A stretch of 64,000 nt of DNA from JAGOTP01 sp964582475 (GTDB lineage: Bacteria > Patescibacteriota > Patescibacteriia > 2-12-FULL-60-25). Location of the stretch: assembly GCA_964582475.1 (NCBI GenBank), contig CAZOQS010000003.1:62001-126000 (forward strand), given 5' to 3'. Below, in pieces: positions 17,175 to 24,547 of the stretch. Position 1 is the first letter of the stretch, and every line of letters begins with the position of its first letter. A model generated the notes under the pieces. That model did not search any database and was not told the DNA's origin. It saw nothing but the letters and a program-made list of their open reading frames with translations. A program made the translations under genes and the position numbers.

Positions 17175-17867
17175 ATGTTGTTTTCTCTTCGGAAAAAAAG
17201 CCGCGTGGCGCCTTTAAGTCCTTACATCGGTGCGTTCGTCTGTTTTTGTTTTAGCGGCTTGTTTTCTTACCTCGCGGTCACACAGGATTCCCCGACTCAC
17301 CTTTTTCCATTTACGGAAACTGCCATCGCCCTCTCTTGCTTCGTCTTAGGAACGCTGGGCATTGTCCAACCTAAACCCAAACCGTCATTGCGCGCATCTG
17401 AGTTTCACGGAAACTTTGTCGGGATCATCGTGGGAGTATTCTCTTGTGTTATTCTCGGAGGCGTTATTCTTGATTCGCACTCACTAGCCCTCGGTTGGCA
17501 GCACACACCCGCGACGGTCACCGGACTCCCTTTTATCCGCCTGCCAAGACAACAACAGCAGTTCACGGTTCAGTATCAATACACCTGGCAGGACACTCTT
17601 TTTAATGGAGCGACAACGGTTACCCCAAGTGCACTGGGAGATGAGCCTCGCATCACGATCAGTACACGCCGCTCCCTCTCTAGCCGACCACTCGAGGTAG
17701 GCGACCAGATCAAAGTCAAAGTAAATCCAAAGCAACCCGGCCAATCGCTCTATCCTCAAACACCGTCTTTTCTTATCTATCCATTGTTTCTCCTGTTTGC
17801 CGGAGTAGCCTGGGGCTGCTTCCGTCGTCTGCAGAATCCACCAAAGCTCGGGGAATTTAAGCCGTAA
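17175..17867 (+). CDS. DUF3592-like membrane protein
   Basis: A 230-residue protein. Two N-terminal membrane helices and a third near residues 80-100 are followed by a soluble segment of about 90 residues. That segment carries the pattern QFTVQYQYTWQDTLFNG... and VGDQIKVKVNPKQPGQS, then a final helix. This fits the DUF3592 arrangement (extracytoplasmic beta-rich domain between helices). Function unknown. It starts 39 bp after the broken peptidase gene on the same strand. Confidence 0.65.
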   Translation: MLFSLRKKSRVAPLSPYIGAFVCFCFSGLFSYLAVTQDSPTHLFPFTETAIALSCFVLGTLGIVQPKPKPSLRASEFHGNFVGIIVGVFSCVILGGVILDSHSLALGWQHTPATVTGLPFIRLPRQQQQFTVQYQYTWQDTLFNGATTVTPSALGDEPRITISTRRSLSSRPLEVGDQIKVKVNPKQPGQSLYPQTPSFLIYPLFLLFAGVAWGCFRRLQNPPKLGEFKP

Positions 17868-17877
17868 GAGTTGTTAC

Positions 17878-18666
17878 TCACGCAAGCTTCTGAAGCAACT
17901 CTTTGATGATCCCGTGGGTAAAGAGGAGGGGGCGCAGCGCGACGACATCTTCTCTGCGGTAACAGAGATTCGTATCGTACATTTTTAGATCACCTTGAGT
18001 TGTCACGGCTATGTTTTGGTAGTGTAGGTCCGGAAGAAACCGTTGGTAAAATGGTGAAACATCCTCTTTTTTAATCAACGCTTCGAGCTTGGATAGAAAG
18101 GTTTCAAGCTGTACACGTGCACGCGTCCTTTGCTCAACACTCAAGCTAGATAGGTCTCGTTGACTCAATTGTGCGATATCTAGGTGTGATGGGATCTTCT
18201 CCTGGAGCTCATAGATATTGAACTGACCACTCGCATCTGGCGCCAAGAAAAATTCACTCTTCAGAACAGCGCCCGGCAGTGCAACTTCCAGGTAGCTCAT
18301 CAGTTCTGCCTGACGGCGTTTCAAGATCGTAATCACATCGATCTGCGTCAATGCAGCCCAATCATGCGTAGACAGAGGAAACACCTTCCCCAAAGATGCT
18401 TCTTGTTCGAAGAAGGCAACATCCGCTTCATCCGCTAATTCCTCCCAAGCCCGAAAATACTCTCCTCCCGGCTGCCATTCAGCCCGTGATCGATAACGCT
18501 TCAGCACGTAGCCCTCTGGCTTATCCGCTAATCCAGGCATGCGCTCCAAAAAGTTTTGTGGAACCGTATCCAGGCTTACAATCTGTACAACTGTTCCTTT
18601 TTCCGCCATCTCAGCGCTTTTGTAGGCTTGACCAAAAACGTCGGGGGCTAGGAATTTTTTCTCCAT
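17878..18666 (-). CDS. Unrecognised protein with a protein-kinase-like C-terminal motif
   Basis: A 262-residue soluble protein. The segment FLPDLHYQNIAVTTQGDLKMYDTNL (about 210-234) resembles the catalytic loop and metal-binding Asp of the aminoglycoside-phosphotransferase/kinase-like fold (H/D...N, then D). The N-terminal GTVVQIV...YVLKRYRS could hold the ATP-binding Lys. This is a motif-level resemblance only; no family is named with confidence. It converges on the DUF3592-like gene (10 bp between stops). Confidence 0.5.
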   Translation of the reverse strand: MEKKFLAPDVFGQAYKSAEMAEKGTVVQIVSLDTVPQNFLERMPGLADKPEGYVLKRYRSRAEWQPGGEYFRAWEELADEADVAFFEQEASLGKVFPLSTHDWAALTQIDVITILKRRQAELMSYLEVALPGAVLKSEFFLAPDASGQFNIYELQEKIPSHLDIAQLSQRDLSSLSVEQRTRARVQLETFLSKLEALIKKEDVSPFYQRFLPDLHYQNIAVTTQGDLKMYDTNLCYRREDVVALRPLLFTHGIIKELLQKLA

Positions 18667-18731
18667 AGAATAGATGGCGTAATTCTAACATAGACATGCC
18701 CTACTCTATCTCCTGCAGCCTCTGAACAATG

Positions 18732-18768
18732 AAAAAGGGATAGACCCAGGCCGTAGCCCGTCTATCCC
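18732..18768 (-). terminator. Terminator of the 18.8 kb small gene
   Basis: A 9-bp stem, GGGATAGAC / GTCTATCCC (18737-18745 / 18760-18768), is followed on the minus strand by five T. It lies 42 bp beyond the stop codon at 18810. Confidence 0.75.
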
Positions 18769-18809
18769 CTATCCTCCTTTCTGAAGATTGTCGACCTATC
18801 TTGCTTCTG

Positions 18810-19103
18810 TCAGAAGAGAAGCATCGGAATAAACCCCTTCTCCTCGTACAGGCGCATGACCCTCTGCTCCAGGTCTTTGGCGAGCCCCTTCACGTACAGC
18901 TTGTTCAGGGTCGACCTGACGCCCATCGGATCTACGCACCAGGCGTTATCCGAAGGGCGCTGATACGTGAAATGATTCTTGCCCGCCTCCACAAAGACTT
19001 CCACGTAGTACACGATCGCCTTCTCGTAGCGCTCTCGACTCTTGCGCGTAGACTTCTTCACCTTCCCGTTATACGAATCTACCAGCTCTTCGATGAGATT
19101 CAT
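18810..19103 (-). CDS. Unrecognised 97-residue basic protein (isolated SD-bearing unit)
   Basis: A small, charged, probably cytoplasmic protein (MNLIEELVDSYNGKVKKSTR...). It has a lysine/arginine-rich helix near the N-terminus and no motif I recognise. ATG 19103 is chosen because AAGGAG lies 7 nt upstream. A strong promoter (TTGACA-17-TATTCT) and a perfect inverted repeat precede it, and a hairpin terminator follows. The SD motif, tight promoter and high G/C at third positions set it apart from neighbours and tie it to five similar units in the window. It is divergent from the TrmB-like regulator. Confidence 0.65.
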   Translation of the reverse strand: MNLIEELVDSYNGKVKKSTRKSRERYEKAIVYYVEVFVEAGKNHFTYQRPSDNAWCVDPMGVRSTLNKLYVKGLAKDLEQRVMRLYEEKGFIPMLLF

Positions 19104-19113
19104 CACGTCGCTC

Positions 19114-19171
19114 CTTGAACACAGATTCGATGTGTTCAAGAGAGAATACCATCTGTATCAAAGATTGTCAA
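19114..19171 (-). promoter_or_regulatory. Promoter and palindromic operator of the 18.8 kb gene
   Basis: On the minus strand TTGACA (19171-19166), 17 bp, TATTCT (19148-19143). Immediately downstream is a perfect 10-bp inverted repeat, CTTGAACACA / TGTGTTCAAG with a 7-bp spacer (19114-19140). It covers the start site and runs into the SD. It may be an operator or an SD-masking hairpin. Confidence 0.7.
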
Positions 19172-19177
19172 CATTTA

Positions 19178-19207
19178 TTGACAGCAAATGCAAAAAGACG
19201 CTACACT
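19178..19207 (+). promoter_or_regulatory. Promoter of the TrmB-like regulator
   Basis: TTGACA (19178-19183), 18 bp, TACACT (19202-19207). The ATG is 7 bp after the -10 box, predicting a leaderless or nearly leaderless mRNA. Confidence 0.65.
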
Positions 19208-19213
19208 CTGGCC

Positions 19214-19966
19214 ATGGATCTGAAAACTGCTTTGGTCGATCTAGGGCTCGCAAAAAATGAGGCCGCAATCTATTTGGAGCTCCTTAAGCAAGGGACAACA
19301 CAGGTCGGCCCCCTGGTAAAAACCAGCAAATTACATCGTATGCTGGTATACACCGCTCTGGAACGACTAAAAGAGGCTGGTCTCGTCACGACAGCGAAAA
19401 AGAAGAACGTACATTTTTTTCAAGCGGTAAATCCAACGCGCTTGATCGAACAAACAAAACGCATTCAATCCTTAGCCGAATCGATCGTCCCCGATCTACA
19501 ACGACTTCAATCACAGGTAAACGAAGCGGTTGCCGTCAAGACATTCTTTGGGCGTGAGGGGTTAATAACGAATCTCACAGAGCTGGTGGAATCTGCAGCA
19601 AGGCAGCCCCAGCGTGAGATTTGTATTATGGGAGGCGCCGGTGGAGAGGGAAACGACCCCATCACCTACACGGAAGACTGGTACACAGAGTATGTACACA
19701 TGTGTAAGAAACAACAGATAAAAAAACGTTTGCTCGTAAATCCCGTGCACCGTGAAACATTCGCTGAACGCTATGAAGTTCATCAAAATAACAAGCTCCG
19801 TACGTTACCCGTTGGCTTTTCTCTGCCGATGTTTACCCGCATCACACGAGACATCGTTTCGATTGAAATCTACCAACCACAAATCACCGTGATCCAAATC
19901 CGTAATGAGATCGTCGCACAAAACTATCTTGATTCGTTTGAAACACTTTGGAAGCTGGGGAAGTGA
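19214..19966 (+). CDS. TrmB-like transcriptional regulator
   Basis: A 250-residue protein. The N-terminal winged-helix domain (LVDLGLAKNEAAIYLELLKQGTTQVGPLVK...VYTALERLKEAGLV, about residues 6-65) is of TrmB type. A coiled linker (70-105) follows, then a C-terminal domain resembling the phospholipase-D-like effector part of such regulators, without recognisable catalytic HKD motifs. ATG 19214 is chosen because it follows the promoter; the frame opens further upstream only through the promoter region. It is divergent from the small gene at 18.8 kb and shares an intergenic palindrome with it, so it may control that gene. Confidence 0.8.
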   Translation: MDLKTALVDLGLAKNEAAIYLELLKQGTTQVGPLVKTSKLHRMLVYTALERLKEAGLVTTAKKKNVHFFQAVNPTRLIEQTKRIQSLAESIVPDLQRLQSQVNEAVAVKTFFGREGLITNLTELVESAARQPQREICIMGGAGGEGNDPITYTEDWYTEYVHMCKKQQIKKRLLVNPVHRETFAERYEVHQNNKLRTLPVGFSLPMFTRITRDIVSIEIYQPQITVIQIRNEIVAQNYLDSFETLWKLGK

Positions 19967-19972
19967 ATTCTA

Positions 19973-21658
19973 CTAACTATTATCATGTACGATACCTTTT
20001 TCAACACGCGCTTTTCTATCGCGCCGCGCATCTTGGATTAACATCTTCGCAATCTTACCGAGAAGCTTGAGTGATTCTTTGGCGGACCACAAGGCAATAA
20101 GAGGCCTGGTCTGATTCTTCGGAACAGGGACTTTTTTATGTACAGACTTCATCTGGCTTGTGGTCGCTTCATATGATCCCAGCGCATTCTCTAAATACTC
20201 GGGTACACTTACACAACGTTTTCCCGTTAATAGCTCCTGACGCAAGACGCTCTTTATAAATTGCGTTTCCGTCAGATGCGCGGGAAGCTCGCTAAAGTCT
20301 GCTCTTTTCAAAGCTTCCTCCTCTGAAATATCGCCCTTCAAGGCAATTGGTCGTAGAAGGTCGATCCCAATCTCATCTCGGATCTGTCTCATCCAACGAA
20401 ACGCTCTTCGAGTCGCATCACGCTCCATCATCTGAACAGCAACATAGAATGCGTCTTCGATTAAGAGGGAATACTTTGAGACAGCCGCCATTTTTCGTTC
20501 CCAGACTTGGAGCGTTTCAAGAAAGCGTTGTTTTTCTTCCGAGAGAAGATCTTCGAGCTCTTCCGCAAACGCTTCTCGTCGTTCTGTACGCAGCTCTTCA
20601 ATCTCTGGAATCGTACGCTCCCCGTATACCCTCCCCTCATGTAAAGAAGCTTTACGAAAGTGACGCAACTTGATCAACTCCTCTTCTGTGAGGTCTCGCT
20701 TTTTTGTAAGCATCTCCACAACGGCTGACTGGCTGGAGAGCGCATCCTCTTTTAAACGCATGTATTCATGGCAGAAATAGGTAGCTTCGTCTAAAGACCA
20801 GTCTTCTTTCAGGTGCGGAATCATTTTAAACAACCTGGCAAAATCTGGGGCAAACACATACGGAAGGCCTCCGCTACGCAACGATCTTCCAATTTGATCG
20901 AGTTCAGCGAGTTCTTTGTACAAGACATCTTTTTCAAACTGCTCCGCGTGACCTAACTCATGTAATAAAATTCCAACGGTTAATGGAAGATCGGGAACGC
21001 CTCCAATAATCTCCTTTTTCTCTGTATCTGCCGCGTCCAACGCGCTGACCTCCCGATAGCTCGTCCGTAAACACAAAATGCTGTAGTTTGAAGCGTTCGT
21101 TTTCTTTTTAAGGTCCACACTTTTTCCTGTTTGTGTATTGCGTATAGAAAACTCTCCTAGGCGGAAACCCATCCCCTCCCGTGGAAGATCACGAGACTCC
21201 GCGAAGTCTTCTGTGAGTTGAATTTTTTCTACCCCCTCATATGTTGCAACCACTACTGCCGGGAGATTCTCATAGTAGAGTGAGAAATCATAGACGACGC
21301 GAAATTGCTCTTGCTTCTTTCCTCCAAGCTCAAAAGAACGCGATCCTACCAGTCTAGGCTGAAAGTACCTCCACAAGTCTTTTCGTTGATCTCCTGGAAT
21401 AGGGACCTCTAAAATCTCCCCACTCCGCTGAATAGTTAGCCGTTGTGGAATGAGATGCGTTATTTCTTCTTGAGAAAGAACTTCTACGCCATTAATGGAG
21501 AGGATTTTGTCACCCAAACGAAGATCGACCGGAGGCTTTTCCGCTTCGGACGAGAGGCTCCCAGCCCAAAGGATCATCATCGCTGGACGAAATGGGAGCT
21601 CTTGCTCACTTGGAGCAGAGTGAACCTTCTCGCGAAGCGGCATGCGTTCTACAGACAT
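19973..21658 (-). CDS. Large HExxH metallopeptidase-like protein with PDZ-like segment
   Basis: A 561-residue protein without signal peptide. Near the N-terminus, LRLGDKILSINGVEVLSQEEI (about 47-67) looks like the ligand-binding part of a PDZ domain. In the middle, GILLHELGHAEQFEKD (about residues 229-244) carries an HExxH zinc site. Charged helical segments follow to the end. A PDZ segment with a neutral zinc peptidase is known in regulatory proteases, but no membrane helices are seen. The third metal ligand is not assigned. Confidence 0.6.
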   Translation of the reverse strand: MSVERMPLREKVHSAPSEQELPFRPAMMILWAGSLSSEAEKPPVDLRLGDKILSINGVEVLSQEEITHLIPQRLTIQRSGEILEVPIPGDQRKDLWRYFQPRLVGSRSFELGGKKQEQFRVVYDFSLYYENLPAVVVATYEGVEKIQLTEDFAESRDLPREGMGFRLGEFSIRNTQTGKSVDLKKKTNASNYSILCLRTSYREVSALDAADTEKKEIIGGVPDLPLTVGILLHELGHAEQFEKDVLYKELAELDQIGRSLRSGGLPYVFAPDFARLFKMIPHLKEDWSLDEATYFCHEYMRLKEDALSSQSAVVEMLTKKRDLTEEELIKLRHFRKASLHEGRVYGERTIPEIEELRTERREAFAEELEDLLSEEKQRFLETLQVWERKMAAVSKYSLLIEDAFYVAVQMMERDATRRAFRWMRQIRDEIGIDLLRPIALKGDISEEEALKRADFSELPAHLTETQFIKSVLRQELLTGKRCVSVPEYLENALGSYEATTSQMKSVHKKVPVPKNQTRPLIALWSAKESLKLLGKIAKMLIQDARRDRKARVEKGIVHDNS

Positions 21659-21717
21659 AAAAGATCAAACCGATTTTCTCATGCTCGCATTTGCCTCACA
21701 ACTGTTTCGGTACGAAT

Positions 21718-22383
21718 TCAGAATTCTCGCTTTTTTGCTTTGAGAATACACGCGTCATCGATCCCACCTTTTGCGCTCGCATACAGTGCGAATACGAAGT
21801 TATCACGGTCTATCTGATGTTTTCCGCCCAAGGCCTCTCCCCAATCCGGGTCATTCACGGAAACGGTCTTTTCATCTATCCCACTCACAATATTGAAATG
21901 AATACTGAAACGCGGAGGCATTTCTGTTTCGTGTAAAAACCAGTGCGTGATCGGTACAAGAACCGGTCGACCCGCTTCAATCTCCTGTTGAATATCACGT
22001 AACGTAGGGACACGCGGAGAGATAAGACCGCCGCATTCAACAAACTCAACAAAATGCGTGAGCGCAATCGGATCAAATTCCCCTTTCATCGAGTTCTCCA
22101 ACGATTTGAGATGCTGTTTCAACGAATCAGCGTCTTGGAACTTGGAATGAATCGAGAAAAGAGACGGATGCATCGTAACGATCTCCGCTTCAAATCCGTG
22201 CTTTAAAAGATACGTTCCCAATTGAGGGGTGACCGTTCCCCAAGAATACACTCCGAGCTCTTTCTTCATCTCTTCAAAAACATACTCTACACCGTAGTAT
22301 TCAAGCAGCATCGCCAGCGCAGCCGGACCACAATCTGACGACATTACGGCTTGGCGAATAAGGGGTACATTGAGTTGGGACAT
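21718..22383 (-). CDS. C39-like cysteine peptidase
   Basis: A 221-residue protein with a papain-fold C39-type triad. The Cys is in SSDCGPAALAMLLEYYG (Cys18), the His in FSIHFNIVSGID (about 178) and the Asp in VNDPDWG (about 192). It has neither signal peptide nor ABC-transporter domains, so it is a stand-alone C39-like peptidase rather than a bacteriocin exporter. It sits among other peptidases in this accessory region. Confidence 0.8.
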   Translation of the reverse strand: MSQLNVPLIRQAVMSSDCGPAALAMLLEYYGVEYVFEEMKKELGVYSWGTVTPQLGTYLLKHGFEAEIVTMHPSLFSIHSKFQDADSLKQHLKSLENSMKGEFDPIALTHFVEFVECGGLISPRVPTLRDIQQEIEAGRPVLVPITHWFLHETEMPPRFSIHFNIVSGIDEKTVSVNDPDWGEALGGKHQIDRDNFVFALYASAKGGIDDACILKAKKREF

Positions 22384-22421
22384 ATACTGATTATACCGAA
22401 CAAAAGGAGGATCTTCTCCTT

Positions 22422-22700
22422 TTATTTACGTCCACCTGGTTTACGCTGTTGCAACGCATACAGCACACCACCGATCGCTGTCATGCCAAGCGCGAGCCCT
22501 ACCATGAACCAAAAGGAATAGGTATCTAGCTCACCCTGAAACCAAAGTGAGGCGACAATCAAAGAAAAGATGGGTAATGGCAAGAAAAGAAGTGCTACGG
22601 GTAACGTCTTCCAGCGTTGCGGCATCTGATCCGGATGCACTGAATAGAACGCCCAGAGGATGACTCCTACCAAAATCGCCAGTGCAACGAGTTCGAGCAT
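22422..22700 (-). CDS. Small three-helix membrane protein, unrecognised
   Basis: A 92-residue protein with three hydrophobic helices (about 3-20, 33-52, 62-82) and a basic C-terminus (QQRKPGGRK). No family recognised. It lies 38 bp upstream of the C39-like gene on the same strand. Confidence 0.6.
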   Translation of the reverse strand: MLELVALAILVGVILWAFYSVHPDQMPQRWKTLPVALLFLPLPIFSLIVASLWFQGELDTYSFWFMVGLALGMTAIGGVLYALQQRKPGGRK

Positions 22701-22808
22701 ACGGATTTAAGGTAACAGAAGCTATTCACGAATGGAATGCTGTTTACCTTTCTAAAAAACACAAAATTCCCTTGGAGAAAATCAAAAAATCAGAGATGAG
22801 ACTGTCCT

Positions 22809-23486
22809 TCATTGAGTGCTTCTCTTCTCAAGAAGCATCCTTCGAATTTCCTGAAGAGACTCAATAAACTTTCCAACTAACAACTCATTCGCTCCTTGGA
22901 GCTGTTGTTGAGTGAGCGAGGAAGTACTTCTATCTGCTGCCCACGTCAAATCGAGAATGATCAGATCCCATCGACCGTCGGGGTGGATAAGCAGCTCCAA
23001 GGGATCATCCATGGGAAGAGATAGGCGATGCTCGGTTGCCTGACGAGCACATTCCTCAGCCTTCTTTTTAATCAGTTCAAACGACTCAGGCGCAGAGAGC
23101 TCAAGAAAATGTTTATCTACGTCCGAATGACGCCGATGCGCCGCCTTCACTTTACCCTCATTCAACAAAATAAACTTCAAGTTTTTCCCATACAATTCAC
23201 TTCCGTCTCTTTTAAGATCCGTTACAAGGAGATGGCCACGTTCACCATCCACGCGTAAGGTCGGAATAACCGGTAATCCAGCTTTGCGAAACTTTTCCCA
23301 GTTTGTTTTGAATGCCTCATTCGTAGGAGAGCGGCGCTCAATGAGCGAAATGGGGCGCCCTTCTACCATCCCCTCAACACGAGTTTTAGGCTCTGTGCCA
23401 TTTCCACTGAGTGGCGTCCGGATGACGACTTCAATTTCTGTTGCCTTCTTTCCACCTGGTGCATGAGCCTGTATTTTTTCAGCCAT
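22809..23486 (-). CDS. Unrecognised 225-residue soluble protein
   Basis: A protein without signal peptide or membrane helix. The segment LPMDDPLELLIHPDGRWDLIILDLTWA (about 155-181) has a DD...D pattern that loosely recalls the catalytic/metal loops of kinase-like folds, as in the gene at 17.9 kb. The N-terminal half carries an ISLIERR...VTDLKRDG region. The resemblance is weak. It lies downstream of tRNA-Ala, separated by a terminator. Confidence 0.5.
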   Translation of the reverse strand: MAEKIQAHAPGGKKATEIEVVIRTPLSGNGTEPKTRVEGMVEGRPISLIERRSPTNEAFKTNWEKFRKAGLPVIPTLRVDGERGHLLVTDLKRDGSELYGKNLKFILLNEGKVKAAHRRHSDVDKHFLELSAPESFELIKKKAEECARQATEHRLSLPMDDPLELLIHPDGRWDLIILDLTWAADRSTSSLTQQQLQGANELLVGKFIESLQEIRRMLLEKRSTQ

Positions 23487-23553
23487 AAAGAGATCTACTG
23501 CGTAAAGTATACAGCGCTTGAGCTATTCTCAGCTATTCAGTTTAATTTCTATA

Positions 23554-23586
23554 ACAAAATCTCCGCCTTATGAGCGGAGATTTTGT
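23554..23586 (-). terminator. Terminator after tRNA-Ala(GGC)
   Basis: ACAAAATCTCCGC / GCGGAGATTTTGT, a 13-bp perfect stem with a 7-nt loop and T runs on both strands. Confidence 0.9.
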
Positions 23587-23587
23587 A

Positions 23588-23663
23588 TGGTGGACCCTAA
23601 CGGGATCGAACCGTTGACCTCTTCCATGCCATGGAAGCGCTCTACCAGCTGAGCTAAGGGCCC
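23588..23663 (-). tRNA. tRNA-Ala (anticodon GGC)
   Basis: A 76-nt cloverleaf on the minus strand. The acceptor GGGCCCT pairs with AGGGTCC and CCA is encoded. D-arm AGCTCAGCTGGTAGAGC, anticodon arm CTTCC-ATGGCAT-GGAAG and T-arm with GGTTCGATCC are all present. The GGC anticodon reads GCC/GCU Ala codons. Confidence 0.95.
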
Positions 23664-23782
23664 GCAGGTCAGCGCGAGGCTGACCAATGACCACCCCGGC
23701 TCCAGGGCAAGCCCATGAAGAACGGTTAAGGTCGGGGAAACGGTATCAGATCACACAGAAGTATTCAAGAAAAACGGGTGTT

Positions 23783-24544
23783 TCAGCCTCCAAATACGGC
23801 TAATCGGTAGCGTTGCTCGCGTCGGGCTCGATCCAGCAGCTTCAGATCTCCATGCGCTTCTTTTAAGCGCTTCAACGTGGCGGCTGCGTGTTCTGGATAG
23901 AGATGCGCTTCGTGCGCCAAGGCCGTCCAGGCTTGCTCGGCCGCTTCCCATTCTGGAACGATTTGCGTTTTGCGAAGCGCCATCCAGTCAGCGAGGTCAT
24001 CGAGTTCTGGCTGAGCTACCTGCACCGGCGTGTAGGCTTGTGGTACTGAAGGCTGAACGCGCGGCGAAACCTCCTCTTCAACCTGAGGTCGACGCTCACG
24101 TTTCACCGGATCTTCGACCTGAATTCCGCGAATCGTGAGCTCGGAGCGAATCATTTCAACGCGTAGCTGATGCGCGGGCTCAAGCTCATGTCGTTCACCC
24201 GCCGCCCGGCGGAACGCGACCCATTCGTGCCATTCATCCATGAGTTCACGATGATCTTTACTGCTCACTTCCAGCCGACGAATCGAGTTTTGAAGAATCT
24301 TGCGAATCGATTCGATCGCTTCTTGTTCGTGGATGAACTGTTCTTCCGTGAGTTCGTTCGCCCGCTCAACAAAACGATCGACGGTACGAACATAGGTACG
24401 AAGCAAGAGCTCGAGCTCATCTCGAAGCCCTTCCTGCTCTTCTAACAAGGTTTTTTGCCATGCTCGAATCTCGTCTGCTTGCGTATGCGTAGACGAAGCA
24501 GGGCGATCAAAGAGACGTTTCCAAGCGACGAGGAGAGAAGACAT
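23783..24544 (-). CDS. Unrecognised coiled-coil protein
   Basis: A 253-residue soluble protein dominated by charged helices: heptad-like segments at about 25-110 and again at 190-245, joined by a Pro/Val/Gln-rich linker (VQPSVPQAYTPVQVAQP). No enzymatic motif. It starts 3 bp after the O-antigen-ligase-like/TPR gene ends, so the two are probably co-transcribed and may interact. Confidence 0.6.
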   Translation of the reverse strand: MSSLLVAWKRLFDRPASSTHTQADEIRAWQKTLLEEQEGLRDELELLLRTYVRTVDRFVERANELTEEQFIHEQEAIESIRKILQNSIRRLEVSSKDHRELMDEWHEWVAFRRAAGERHELEPAHQLRVEMIRSELTIRGIQVEDPVKRERRPQVEEEVSPRVQPSVPQAYTPVQVAQPELDDLADWMALRKTQIVPEWEAAEQAWTALAHEAHLYPEHAAATLKRLKEAHGDLKLLDRARREQRYRLAVFGG

Positions 24545-24547
24545 AGG

